Source: JAVVSR01 sp964604875 (lineage in GTDB: Bacteria > Bacillota > Clostridia > Christensenellales > CAG-917). Taken from it: 39,690 bases of DNA. Below are positions 22,371-31,543 of this stretch, piece after piece. Where the stretch lies: assembly GCA_964604875.1 (NCBI GenBank), contig CAZSAC010000012.1, positions 1 to 39,690 on the forward strand, given 5' to 3'. How positions within the stretch are numbered: position 1 is the first letter of the stretch; the number at the start of each line of letters is the position of its first letter. Made by a program: the position numbers and the translations under genes. The notes under the pieces were generated by a model. That model was not told the origin of the DNA and did no database searches. It saw nothing but the letters and a program-made list of their open reading frames with translations.

Positions 22371-24982
22371 TATTTTAGTTTTTCCTTTATATCCATTAAA
22401 ATAGCGAATGCCTGCATAGGAGAACAATTATTTATATCGGTATCTTTGATTATTTTAATTATTTCTTCGTTTTTATTTTCTTCAAACAAGCTTAGCTGTT
22501 GTATTTTGCTATGCTTTGCCGACAGCATAATACTGTTGGTATCCTTTCCGATGTTTAGTTCTTCAAGCTGTTGTAAAATAACCTTAGCCCTGTCTACAAC
22601 GCATTTTGGTACGCCCGCAAGTTTCGCAACCTCAATACCAAAGCTTTTATTTGCGCCACCTCGAACAATTTTGTGCAAAAATACTATGGAATTGGATATT
22701 TCCTTGATTAAAATTTGATAGTTTTTTGCGCCGTCAACAAGCCCCTCAAGCTCTGTCAATTCGTGAAAATGTGTTGCAAATAAGGTTTTTGCCTTAAGGC
22801 GCGACGAAATATATTCCATAACCGACCAAGCAATCGAAAGCCCGTCCGTAGTTGACGTCCCTCTACCGATTTCATCTAAAATTAAAAGGCTGTTATTGGT
22901 TGCATTGTTTAAAATGGTTGCAACCTCTACCATTTCAACCATAAACGTACTTTGCCCGACCGCTAAATCATCGCTTGCGCCAATTCGTGTAAATATTCTG
23001 TCCGTTAAGGATATTTCTGCCGATTTCGCAGGCACAAATGAGCCGATATGAGCCATCAACGTAATCAAGGCAACTTGTCTCATATAGGTGCTTTTACCTG
23101 CCATATTAGGGCCGGTGATAATCATTGTTCGATTGTTTTGTGAGTTTAAATCCGTATCGTTTGGAACAAAGCTATCGCTGTCAAGCATTGCCTCAACCAC
23201 AGGATGTCTGCCTTGTTCAATTTTAATATGGTGAATTTTTGGATTTATAATTGGCTTATGATAGTCACGCTTAATGGCAACATTAGCCAAAGAAAGCAAG
23301 GAGTCCAACCGCGCGATTGCCTTTGCCGTGGTCTGGAACTCGTGCAAATGTAACATAAGTTTTTCCACGATTTGAGAAAAAATTTGTTGTTCGAGTCTAA
23401 TTGCGTTTTCTTCTGCGCCCAAGATTTTATCTTCAATATTTTTAAGCTCTTCAGTGATATACCGCTCTCCGCCGACAAGTGTTTGTTTTCTTTGATAACG
23501 CAACGGAACGGCATCTGTTTGAGACTTTGAAACTTCAATATAATAGCCAAAAACCTTATTGTAACCGATTTTTAATGTTTTTATGCCCGTTTCTTCGCGT
23601 TCTGCCGTCTCAAGATTTGCCAGCCACGCTTTTCCGTTGGTTTGGGCTAAATTATATTCGTCCAGCTGCGTGTTATAGCCTTTTTTAATAAATTTTCCGT
23701 CACGTAAAAGCGCTGGCGGATTATCAACAATCGCGTCGCTAATTAGCTTGCTTAGTTCAAGATTACTGATAATTTCACTTTTAATTTCCTTAAAATATTT
23801 GGATTTCGTTTCAATAAGACTTTTTTGAATTTTTGGTAAAACCACAAGAGTTTCGCCAATTGAGGCAACGTCGCGCGGGTTTATATTTCCATACGCAAGC
23901 CTAGCAGATAAACGTTCCAAATCACGCACAGAACGAAAAATATCTTGTAATTCGCATCTTAAATCGCCGTTATTTGTCAATTCTTCCACGGCGTCCAATC
24001 TTCTATTTATTAGCTCGGCGTCCTGAAGCGGTTGCTCAATCCAACGTCTAATATTTCTTGAGCCCATCGCCGTGACACAGTCGTCCAATAACCACAAAAG
24101 CGAGCCTTTACGCTTGCCGTCACGCTGAGTTGCAAGCAATTCCAAATTACGTCTCGTATTTCCGTCTAAAAACATAAAAGCATTGTCTTTTACAATTGAA
24201 AGCGAGTTTATGTGAGAAAGACTGCGCTTTTGCGTAGAAACAAGATATTCCACCAATGCGCCCGCAGAAGAAATAGCAAGTTTTTTGTCTTCACATTCAA
24301 AAATTGACAAGGTTGAAACATTTAACTGTTTTAATAGCCGCTTATATGCGGCTTCAAACCCGTATGCCCAATCCACATATTGTTGAGGAACAGGAATACG
24401 TCCTTGCTTAATTTGCGGTATGTCCAGCTTCAAAAAATCTGAATTACAAATAATTTCAGTAGGAGAAACGGTAATCAACATATCTTCCAAAACAGAAGAT
24501 AAGTTTACCCCGCTATACTCAAACAGTTTAAATTCACCCGTAGAAAAATCCGTCCAAGCCAAACCAAAGCCGTTTTCTTTTATGAAAATCGATGCCAAAT
24601 AATTGTTTTTTTTGTCTTCTAAGTATCCGTCTTCAATAACCGTCCCCGCCGACACCACACGCACAACTTCCCGGGTTAATTGTCCTTTTGCCTCCTCGGG
24701 AGTATTCATCTGCTCACAAATTGCAACCTTATATCCACCGCTTATAAGTTTTTTGATGTAGGTATCTACCGCATGATAAGGCACACCGCACATAGGCGCG
24801 CGCTCCTCCAAGCCGCAATCTCTGCCTGTCAGCGTTAAATCCAAAAATTCCGACGCCGTAATTGCGTCCTCAAAAAACATCTCGTAAAAATCACCTAACC
24901 GATAAAATAGCAAAGCATCCTTGTATTGCTCCTTCATTTCAAGGTATTGTTGCATCATAGGCGAAAGCTGTGGTTTTTTCAA
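22370..24982 (-). CDS. mutS: DNA mismatch repair protein MutS
   Basis: This 870-residue mismatch-recognition ATPase is of normal length. The mismatch-wedge motif FYE is at 32-34 (GDFYEMF). The connector, lever and clamp domains fill the middle. Walker A GPNMAGKST is near 622-630 and the DEIGRGTSTTDG block near 700, followed by the FATHFHEL segment. The start is TTG, overlapping the miaB stop (TTGA), with GGGAG seven bases upstream. The tight mutS-mutL order means the two proteins are made together. MutS2, encoded at 31543, is a separate paralogue. Confidence 0.97.
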   Translation of the reverse strand: MKKPQLSPMMQQYLEMKEQYKDALLFYRLGDFYEMFFEDAITASEFLDLTLTGRDCGLEERAPMCGVPYHAVDTYIKKLISGGYKVAICEQMNTPEEAKGQLTREVVRVVSAGTVIEDGYLEDKKNNYLASIFIKENGFGLAWTDFSTGEFKLFEYSGVNLSSVLEDMLITVSPTEIICNSDFLKLDIPQIKQGRIPVPQQYVDWAYGFEAAYKRLLKQLNVSTLSIFECEDKKLAISSAGALVEYLVSTQKRSLSHINSLSIVKDNAFMFLDGNTRRNLELLATQRDGKRKGSLLWLLDDCVTAMGSRNIRRWIEQPLQDAELINRRLDAVEELTNNGDLRCELQDIFRSVRDLERLSARLAYGNINPRDVASIGETLVVLPKIQKSLIETKSKYFKEIKSEIISNLELSKLISDAIVDNPPALLRDGKFIKKGYNTQLDEYNLAQTNGKAWLANLETAEREETGIKTLKIGYNKVFGYYIEVSKSQTDAVPLRYQRKQTLVGGERYITEELKNIEDKILGAEENAIRLEQQIFSQIVEKLMLHLHEFQTTAKAIARLDSLLSLANVAIKRDYHKPIINPKIHHIKIEQGRHPVVEAMLDSDSFVPNDTDLNSQNNRTMIITGPNMAGKSTYMRQVALITLMAHIGSFVPAKSAEISLTDRIFTRIGASDDLAVGQSTFMVEMVEVATILNNATNNSLLILDEIGRGTSTTDGLSIAWSVMEYISSRLKAKTLFATHFHELTELEGLVDGAKNYQILIKEISNSIVFLHKIVRGGANKSFGIEVAKLAGVPKCVVDRAKVILQQLEELNIGKDTNSIMLSAKHSKIQQLSLFEENKNEEIIKIIKDTDINNCSPMQAFAILMDIKEKLK

Positions 24983-26313
24983 AGTATTTCTCCCGTCAAG
25001 GAAGCCGAGTGAGCTTCGGTAATTTTTATTTTTCTAAAAGAACCCACTAAATCAGCAGTACCTTGGGCATTTACAAGCCTACCGCAATCAGTTCGACCGC
25101 AAACATAGCCATCTTTTTTTGGATTTATATCTTCAATTAAAACCTCAAAAGTTTTTCCAATATAGGTTTCGGAAAGCTCTTTGGTAATTTGATTTTGAAG
25201 CTTTATAAGCTCTCCGATACGTTTGCGTTTTGTCGGATAATCGATTTGCGGCATTTCGGCAGCGATAGTGCCTTTTCGCGGTGAATATATAAAGGTAAAA
25301 GCATTTGAAAACCGTACCTGCTGCACTAAATCCATCGTATCTAAAAAATCCTCTTGAGTTTCACCGGGGAACCCTACCATAATATCGGTAGTAATGCCGA
25401 CGTTAGGAAGTTTTTCTCTTATCATCTTTATAAGTTCTAAGTAGTGCTCCCTTGAATAACGCCTATTCATCGCTTTTAAAACTGCGTTGCTCCCTGACTG
25501 AATCGGAAGGTGTATATTATTGCAAAGGTTGTCGTATTTTGCAATGACGTCCACAACTTCAGGTGATAAATCTTTGGGGTGCGACGTCATAAAACGCACT
25601 CTGAACTTCCCTTCAATTTTGCCGATTTCGTCAAGCAATTTGGCAAAATTTGTATAATTATCATTGAAATCCTTGCCGTAGGAATTTACGTTTTGACCTA
25701 ATAAAGTGATTTCTTTATAGCCTTCTATGACAAGCGAGCGTACCTCTGCCAAAATATTATCCATATTTCGACTGCGTTCTCTCCCTCGTACATACGGAAC
25801 GATGCAATAGGTGCAAAAGTTGTTGCAACCATAAGTAATATTTACCCACGCATTCGGGAAGCTTGTCCTCGACATTTCGGAAGTCTCATCATCAATATAG
25901 CCGTCGGTATCTAAAATCTCAAGCTGATGTTTACGCTGTTTTTTTATTGCCAAAACCTTTTCCGACAATGAAGAAATATTATGCGTGCCAACAATAATAT
26001 CTATAAATGGAAATTTTTTAAAAAGGCTTTCAGCAACACCCTTTTGCTGAGGCATACAACCGGCGACTATAACAATTAAATCTTTTTTCTTCTTTTTAAG
26101 CGGTTTTACTGCGCCGATATTCCCAATAGCGCGTTTTTCAGCCGTATCCCTTATACAACAAGTATTAAATGCAATTACGTCTGCGTCTTCGATGTTATCC
26201 GTAGCCTCATAGCCTAGATTTTCCAAAATCCCTGCGATTTTTTCGGATTCGTGCACGTTCATTTGGCACCCGAAAATCACATTTTTATATTTGCCAATAA
26301 TTTGATTATCCAT
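24979..26313 (-). CDS. miaB: tRNA-2-methylthio-N6-dimethylallyladenosine synthase
   Basis: This 444-residue radical SAM methylthiotransferase adds a methylthio group to i6A37 in tRNA. The N-terminal UPF0004 domain carries three cluster cysteines (C16, C52, C86). The radical SAM cluster is C163-x3-C167-x2-C170 in YGCNNFCTYCIVPYVRGRERSR. A TRAM RNA-binding domain closes the protein (about 375-444). Length is normal. AGGAG precedes the ATG by about six bases, and a strong promoter lies upstream. It heads the operon that also encodes MiaA, the enzyme making its substrate. Confidence 0.96.
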   Translation of the reverse strand: MDNQIIGKYKNVIFGCQMNVHESEKIAGILENLGYEATDNIEDADVIAFNTCCIRDTAEKRAIGNIGAVKPLKKKKKDLIVIVAGCMPQQKGVAESLFKKFPFIDIIVGTHNISSLSEKVLAIKKQRKHQLEILDTDGYIDDETSEMSRTSFPNAWVNITYGCNNFCTYCIVPYVRGRERSRNMDNILAEVRSLVIEGYKEITLLGQNVNSYGKDFNDNYTNFAKLLDEIGKIEGKFRVRFMTSHPKDLSPEVVDVIAKYDNLCNNIHLPIQSGSNAVLKAMNRRYSREHYLELIKMIREKLPNVGITTDIMVGFPGETQEDFLDTMDLVQQVRFSNAFTFIYSPRKGTIAAEMPQIDYPTKRKRIGELIKLQNQITKELSETYIGKTFEVLIEDINPKKDGYVCGRTDCGRLVNAQGTADLVGSFRKIKITEAHSASLTGEIL

Positions 26314-26334
26314 ATTTCTCCTAAATTATATTTT

Positions 26335-26363
26335 ATTATACAAAATTATCGTGTTTTTCGCAA
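26335..26363 (-). promoter_or_regulatory. Promoter of the miaB-mutS-mutL-miaA-ynbB operon
   Basis: On the minus strand TTGCGA (26363-26358) and a perfect TATAAT (26340-26335) are 17 bases apart. The -10 box lies 22 bases before the miaB ATG, leaving a short leader with the AGGAG ribosome site. No other good promoter was seen within the operon. Confidence 0.8.
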
Positions 26364-26417
26364 GAAAATTAGTCTGTAGTAATAGTTTTTTTTTAAATAT
26401 AGATACTAATTTGAGAA

Positions 26418-28766
26418 ATGAAAAAGTTTTTGAAAATAATGACTATATTTTTTATAACGTTGACCGTTGTTTTAGCGTCGGTCGGAGCAACCTATTATGG
26501 CATAATTGTAAAACAAGCTAAGTTGGATAACGCCCTATTGCCCAGCGTAAAATCGCAATCGGTTTTTTTGGATAAAAATCAAGAAGAAATCCAAAATGAC
26601 GCAACACTTGGTATAAGTCCCGACGAAATACCGCAAGTTTTGGAAAACGCATTTATCGCTGTTGAGGATAAACGTTTTTACAAGCACAACGGCGTAGATT
26701 ATATCAGAATTGCAGGCGCGCTTAAAAACAATATCGCAAGCGGAAAGCTTTCCGAAGGCGGTTCAACCATATCGCAACAGCTGATTAAAAATACGCATTT
26801 AAGTCAAGAAAAAACCTTTGACAGAAAAATAAAAGAAATCAAAATTGCCAAAGAACTGGAAAAAAGCTATACAAAAAAAGAAATTATGGCAATGTATTTA
26901 AATGTTATATATTTCGGCAACGGAATATATGGAATATCGAATGCGTCAAAATCTTTTTTCAATAAATCCGTGGACGAATTGACCGTATCCGAATGCGCAA
27001 CTTTAGTTGCAGTTTTAAAAAATCCACTAAAATATTCGCCTTTAAACGATATCGAAAACGCAAAATCAAGACGAAACCTTGTACTACGACTTATGACTGA
27101 ACAAGGTTACATTTCTGAAGAAGAAAGAGACTCGGCAGTATCGCAAGATATTGTCATAGCCAAAGAAACAAACGTTCAGGCAAACGACTGTTATATAAAA
27201 TCCGCAGTATATGAAGCGTCCAAACTTTTAAATATTTCACCACAAACGCTTCTTGCAAATGGATATACAATTAAAACATATTTTGACAGCGATGCTCAAA
27301 ATGCCCTAAATAACGCAATAGACAGTAAAGAATTGTATGCGCTAAATAAAAATCAAAACGCTCCCGAGAGGTCGGCGTTACTATTAGAAAACCAAACTTG
27401 CGGTATCTCGGCATATGTCAGCACAAATAATCGTCAACTATTCGATTTTAGGCGGCCTGTTGGCTCGACTGTAAAACCCGTTTTAATTTATGCGCCCGCA
27501 TTTGAACACGGTTTTATAACCGCTGCAACGCCAATTTTAGACGAAAAGGTGGATTTTGGCGGTTATTCTCCCAAAAACTACGGCGATAACTATCTCGGTT
27601 GGATAGATACAAGAACAGCAATTATGCAATCGTCAAACGTTGCCTCGGTAAAAACTTATAATGCGCTCGGCTTTGATAAAGTTTCAGAATTTGCCGAAAA
27701 ACTCGGCATAAACCTTTCTAATATTGATAATAACGCAACCCTAGCCTTAGGAAATATCAGCAACGGCTTAAACTTTGCCGAAATATCCGCTTGTTACGCA
27801 ATGCTTGCAAATTACGGGGCATTTCAAACCCCAACCTTTATAAAGTCAATTTCCGATGCAAACGGAAGGTTATTATATCGTCATAATGAAAATATAACTC
27901 AAGTTATGAGCGCAGAAAACGCATATATTATATCTGATATTTTAAACGATACCGCAACCTACGGAACAGCCAAAGGCTTAAGCGGCTTACCATTTGAAGC
28001 ATATTCTAAAACAGGAACAGTTGGAGACGAAAGCGGAAATACAGACGCATATAATATAGCTTATACCTCAAGCCATACCGCATTAGTATGGCACGGTAAC
28101 TCAAGTGGCAAAAAGCAAGAAAATATGTCGCTATCCGAAACAGGCGGAGCATATACAACAAAAACCATGAAGTATATTTTATCTCAAATATATTTAAAAA
28201 ATCAGCCACAACCGATTGCTCCGACGCAAAATATTGTTACAGTTGATATTGACACATATGCACAGTTATGCAAACAAGAGGTATTATTGGCAACTATTAA
28301 CACTCCGACCGAGTATGTCAAACCCGAAATTTTTACACAAGCAACAAAACCGGATAGTCTCTCCCCGTATTTTACAAGTTTTTCTATAAGAAATTTGGAA
28401 ACAGAAATTATAGACGGAAGCATTGTTATATCTTTTGACGGAGCAACGTATTTAAAGTATGAAATCAATAGAATAGTAAACAACAAACCTGAGCTAATTG
28501 CATCAATTAAAAATCAAACTACGGATAAAATATCTTATATTGATATAGGGTATCCTATAAATCAATACTTCAAGTATTCTATAAAGCCCTACTTTTGCAA
28601 CCAATTTGGCGAGATTGTTTATGGTAACGAGTCATTTAGTGGAGAAATATATATTTCTCTATCAAACAATAGTTTTGATTTTAGCGTATTTGGAAAAAAA
28701 GAAAATCGAAAAGAAAACAAAAAATCATCCCCCGAAACAGAGAATGATTTAAATTTTAGTGATTAA
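26418..28766 (+). CDS. Class A penicillin-binding protein (PBP1-type)
   Basis: This 782-residue bifunctional peptidoglycan synthase is anchored by one N-terminal helix (about 5-30). The GT51 glycosyltransferase domain has the catalytic E83 in AVEDKRFYKHNGVD, GGSTISQQLIKN (114-125), and ELEKSYTKKEIMAMYLN. The transpeptidase domain has S350-T-V-K353 (nucleophile motif), S405-S-N407, and K531-T-G533, so both activities should be intact. After it, residues about 655-750 look like a beta-rich, fibronectin-like module, then a charged tail. It is transcribed divergently from miaB and ends seven bases from the end of convergent thiI. The start codon has only a weak GAG upstream; no firm promoter was identified. 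Confidence 0.94.
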   Translation: MKKFLKIMTIFFITLTVVLASVGATYYGIIVKQAKLDNALLPSVKSQSVFLDKNQEEIQNDATLGISPDEIPQVLENAFIAVEDKRFYKHNGVDYIRIAGALKNNIASGKLSEGGSTISQQLIKNTHLSQEKTFDRKIKEIKIAKELEKSYTKKEIMAMYLNVIYFGNGIYGISNASKSFFNKSVDELTVSECATLVAVLKNPLKYSPLNDIENAKSRRNLVLRLMTEQGYISEEERDSAVSQDIVIAKETNVQANDCYIKSAVYEASKLLNISPQTLLANGYTIKTYFDSDAQNALNNAIDSKELYALNKNQNAPERSALLLENQTCGISAYVSTNNRQLFDFRRPVGSTVKPVLIYAPAFEHGFITAATPILDEKVDFGGYSPKNYGDNYLGWIDTRTAIMQSSNVASVKTYNALGFDKVSEFAEKLGINLSNIDNNATLALGNISNGLNFAEISACYAMLANYGAFQTPTFIKSISDANGRLLYRHNENITQVMSAENAYIISDILNDTATYGTAKGLSGLPFEAYSKTGTVGDESGNTDAYNIAYTSSHTALVWHGNSSGKKQENMSLSETGGAYTTKTMKYILSQIYLKNQPQPIAPTQNIVTVDIDTYAQLCKQEVLLATINTPTEYVKPEIFTQATKPDSLSPYFTSFSIRNLETEIIDGSIVISFDGATYLKYEINRIVNNKPELIASIKNQTTDKISYIDIGYPINQYFKYSIKPYFCNQFGEIVYGNESFSGEIYISLSNNSFDFSVFGKKENRKENKKSSPETENDLNFSD

Positions 28767-28773
28767 AGCATGC

Positions 28774-29931
28774 TTAAATTATAACTATTTCCTCATTATC
28801 CATAGCTTCTTTAACCAAGCTATCAATTTCCAAGGATTGTTCCGCCCGTTCCACAATATCCATTTTTGGTCTTATTGCAGGATTTTTAGGCAAAAATATG
28901 GTGCAACAATCTTGATATGGCAAAATACTGGTTTCAAACGCTCCAATTTTTTTGGATATATCAATTATTTCGGATTTGTCCATACCTATTAGCGGACGAA
29001 AAACCGGTAATTTTTCCACTACGTCGTTTGTAACCGTAATGCTTTGCATTGTTTGACTTGCAACCTGCCCAAGACTTTCTCCCGTTATCAAGCAACCACA
29101 ATCATTTCTTTCGGCGGTTTGCTCTGAAATACGCATCATAATGCGTCTCATAATCGTAATCATAAGCTCAGCGGGACAATTTCTATGAATAGTTTCTTGA
29201 ATTTGTGTAAAAGGTACAATATGAATTTTTATGCTTCCAGTGTATGCGCTGATGATTTTTGCTAGGTTTATCACCTTTTCTTTTGCCATTTCACTTGTGT
29301 AAGGCATACTGTGAAAATGTATCGCCTCTAGTGATAAACCCCTTTTGGACATCATATATCCCGCAACAGGGCTGTCTATTCCACCCGACAATAAAATAAG
29401 CCCTTTTCCGCTACACCCAACAGGCATTCCGTCGGCGCCTGCCATTTTTTTTGTAAAGATATAAGTAAAACCGTTTTCTCGTATATCCACGTAGATTTCC
29501 AGTTCAAAGTCGAAAAGCTCAACAACCATATTGTCTTTTCGCTCAATAATATATTCTCCAACAGAGGCGGCAAATTGCATACTTGATTTTGTTATACTTT
29601 TATCCGCCCTTCTGACGGTAACCCTAAACTTCGCGCCTTCTGTTGGACAAAGCGATAACGCAATTTCGTTTATTGCGTTAAAATCGGTTTCAATTTTATA
29701 TGCAACGCTGACTGAATGAATTCCAAAAACCTTGAGTAAAGCTTCAACGATATCATCTTCATATTCGGCGTCAAAGTTTTCTATAATATATCTGCCTTGC
29801 GACTTCAAAAATTCATATTTATATGATGAAAGCGCGTGCTTTATATTTTTAATCAGACACGCTTCAAAAAAACTTCTGTTATTTCCTTTTAAAAATATTT
29901 CTCCATAACGAATTAAAATTATTTTTTTCAT
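28774..29931 (-). CDS. thiI: tRNA 4-thiouridine sulfurtransferase
   Basis: This enzyme of about 385 residues thiolates U8 of tRNA and can supply sulfur for thiamine. It has an N-terminal ferredoxin-like and THUMP RNA-binding region (about 1-165), then the PP-loop ATP pyrophosphatase motif SGGIDSPVAGYM and the GESLGQVASQT block. The DCCTIFLPKNP segment is typical of ThiI. There is no C-terminal rhodanese domain, as in many Gram-positive ThiI proteins. I start it at the ATG at 29931, preceded by AGAGG; an upstream in-frame extension of 13 codons runs into the desulfurase gene. The cysteine desulfurase directly upstream is the natural sulfur donor. Confidence 0.94.
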   Translation of the reverse strand: MKKIILIRYGEIFLKGNNRSFFEACLIKNIKHALSSYKYEFLKSQGRYIIENFDAEYEDDIVEALLKVFGIHSVSVAYKIETDFNAINEIALSLCPTEGAKFRVTVRRADKSITKSSMQFAASVGEYIIERKDNMVVELFDFELEIYVDIRENGFTYIFTKKMAGADGMPVGCSGKGLILLSGGIDSPVAGYMMSKRGLSLEAIHFHSMPYTSEMAKEKVINLAKIISAYTGSIKIHIVPFTQIQETIHRNCPAELMITIMRRIMMRISEQTAERNDCGCLITGESLGQVASQTMQSITVTNDVVEKLPVFRPLIGMDKSEIIDISKKIGAFETSILPYQDCCTIFLPKNPAIRPKMDIVERAEQSLEIDSLVKEAMDNEEIVII

Positions 29932-29938
29932 ATGACCT

Positions 29939-31072
29939 CTATACTCTGGTGTATTTAATAAGTTCAGCATTTACTTCAACAAGCTTTTCTATAAATGTAT
30001 CAATCTCTTCAATCGTATTTTCCTCGGATACGCTGATACGAATTACGCCTTCCTCGTGTTTTTTATCCAAGCCCAAAAGCGTTTTAGAACGGTTAATCCC
30101 TTTTTTCGATGAACAAGCGCTTCCAATCCCGATATATATTTCAAACTTTTCCAACGCATGTAATACAACCTCCCCGCGCACGCCGTATAGCGCCAGCATC
30201 AATATATGCGGAGACGTAATTGGCGAGATTATTTGCGCCGACGGCAGTTTCTTTTCAATCTCCTTTCGCATATGCAAAAGCAAAGATTTTTTATATTCAA
30301 AATTTTGGGCAAACTGTTCGGCTTGTTTTTTTGCCACCTTATAAAAGGCGTCGATTGCAGGCACGTTTTCAGTTGCGCTCCTAATACCTTTTTCCTGACC
30401 GCCCCCAAAGATTATCGGACTAAGATGTACTCCTTTTTTGGCATAAAGCGCGCCTATGCCTTTTGGAGCGTGGATTTTATGCGCGCTAAGCGAATATAAG
30501 TCCACGTCATACGCCTTTAGATTTACAGGGGTTTTACAAAAGCCCTGAACGCCGTCAGAATGAAAAACTGCATTTCTTGCATATTTTCGGATAAGTTTGG
30601 AAATTTGTTCTAAATCATTTATCGCGCCAGTTTCATTATTGACGTGCATAACCGAAACAAGCGAGACGTTGTCATCTAAAAGTTTTGAAAACTGTTCCAA
30701 ATTTAGGCTTCCGTCATTGTTAATCGGCGCAACAATAACTTCAAACCCTTGATTTGACAGTTCAAGCGCTGAATTGTATACGGCGGCGTGTTCACTTGCG
30801 GAAATTATAACCTTAGAACCCTTTCGTTTTTTTGTACCGAAAAGCGCAAGATTATCCGCCTCAGTACCGCTTGCTGTAAAATATAACTCGCCCCCAGAGG
30901 CGTGCAAAATCGAAAGCAAACCCTCTCTGGCTTTTAAAATTGCCCTCGAGTTTTCAACCGAAGGCGCGTATAGCGCAGACGGGTTATAAAAATTTTCTAT
31001 CCCGAATTTTTCAAAGGATTCCAAACAAAGAGAATCCATTTTTGTTGTTGCGGCGTTGTCTAGGTATATCAT
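29939..31072 (-). CDS. Cysteine desulfurase (NifS/IscS-like, partner of ThiI)
   Basis: This 377-residue PLP enzyme takes sulfur from cysteine as a protein persulfide. PLP lysine K199 is in SAHKIHAPKGIG, and the persulfide cysteine C320 is in GIGSACSSKKG. Other family blocks are YLDNAATT (3-10), HVNNETGAI and HSDGVQGF. It lies seven bases before thiI in the same operon, matching the NifZ-ThiI pairing of Bacillus, so its main job is probably s4U in tRNA rather than general Fe-S assembly. No scaffold gene (iscU/sufU) is nearby. Confidence 0.93.
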   Translation of the reverse strand: MIYLDNAATTKMDSLCLESFEKFGIENFYNPSALYAPSVENSRAILKAREGLLSILHASGGELYFTASGTEADNLALFGTKKRKGSKVIISASEHAAVYNSALELSNQGFEVIVAPINNDGSLNLEQFSKLLDDNVSLVSVMHVNNETGAINDLEQISKLIRKYARNAVFHSDGVQGFCKTPVNLKAYDVDLYSLSAHKIHAPKGIGALYAKKGVHLSPIIFGGGQEKGIRSATENVPAIDAFYKVAKKQAEQFAQNFEYKKSLLLHMRKEIEKKLPSAQIISPITSPHILMLALYGVRGEVVLHALEKFEIYIGIGSACSSKKGINRSKTLLGLDKKHEEGVIRISVSEENTIEEIDTFIEKLVEVNAELIKYTRV

Positions 31073-31543
31073 TTAGTTTTGCCTCAAATTGTTTATAAGC
31101 GCAACCATATATCTGCTGGGCGCAAAATAAATCAAAAAAGTTTCAGTTTTTAACATATATAGCGTATCGTCTTGCGACGCAAATACTATAGCTTCATTTT
31201 CCGGAATAAACTCTATTTTTGAAAAATCAATAATGTCATCAATTTTAATTTCATATATTTTCTTCTTAACATTAAAATTTGTGGTCGCAGAAAAAATCAG
31301 CCTTTCCCCAACAAGAAAATATTCAAAACTGCCAACCATTTCCAACGTCAGTTGCCTTAGCGCAACCCCAATTAAAAATAATAACACAAAACCCGAAAAG
31401 TACCAAGCGTTGTAAAACCCTAACACAACAAATATCAACGAAAGTGTTTTAAAAACGTAAGACCAAACCAAATATGTTTTTACTTTTTTGGTTTGATTTT
31501 TTGAGTCATTATATTGAGTTTGCACAAAACTAGTTGGTAACAT
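31073..31543 (-). CDS. Small membrane protein with a PH-like soluble part, function unknown
   Basis: This 156-residue protein is not firmly recognised. Residues about 24-62 contain two closely spaced hydrophobic helices joined by a short turn. The rest (about 68-156) is soluble and beta-rich, with FEYFLVGERLIFSATTN, IDDIIDFSKIEFIP and TLYMLKTETFLIYFAPSRYMV. This layout recalls bacterial PH-like (bPH2/YdbS-type) membrane proteins and small two-helix proteins common in Clostridia. The start overlaps the mutS2 stop by one base (TAATG) and its stop directly touches the desulfurase ATG, so it is an integral part of the operon. Confidence 0.75.
   Translation of the reverse strand: MLPTSFVQTQYNDSKNQTKKVKTYLVWSYVFKTLSLIFVVLGFYNAWYFSGFVLLFLIGVALRQLTLEMVGSFEYFLVGERLIFSATTNFNVKKKIYEIKIDDIIDFSKIEFIPENEAIVFASQDDTLYMLKTETFLIYFAPSRYMVALINNLRQN

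Noticed and set aside
22371..22427. A 19-codon N-terminal extension of MutL
   Set aside because: It lies inside mutS, does not match the MutL family start, and the TAATG junction at 22370 gives the expected N-terminus.
29932..29970. A 13-codon N-terminal extension of ThiI
   Set aside because: It overlaps the desulfurase gene, and the conserved ThiI start with an AGAGG site is at 29931.
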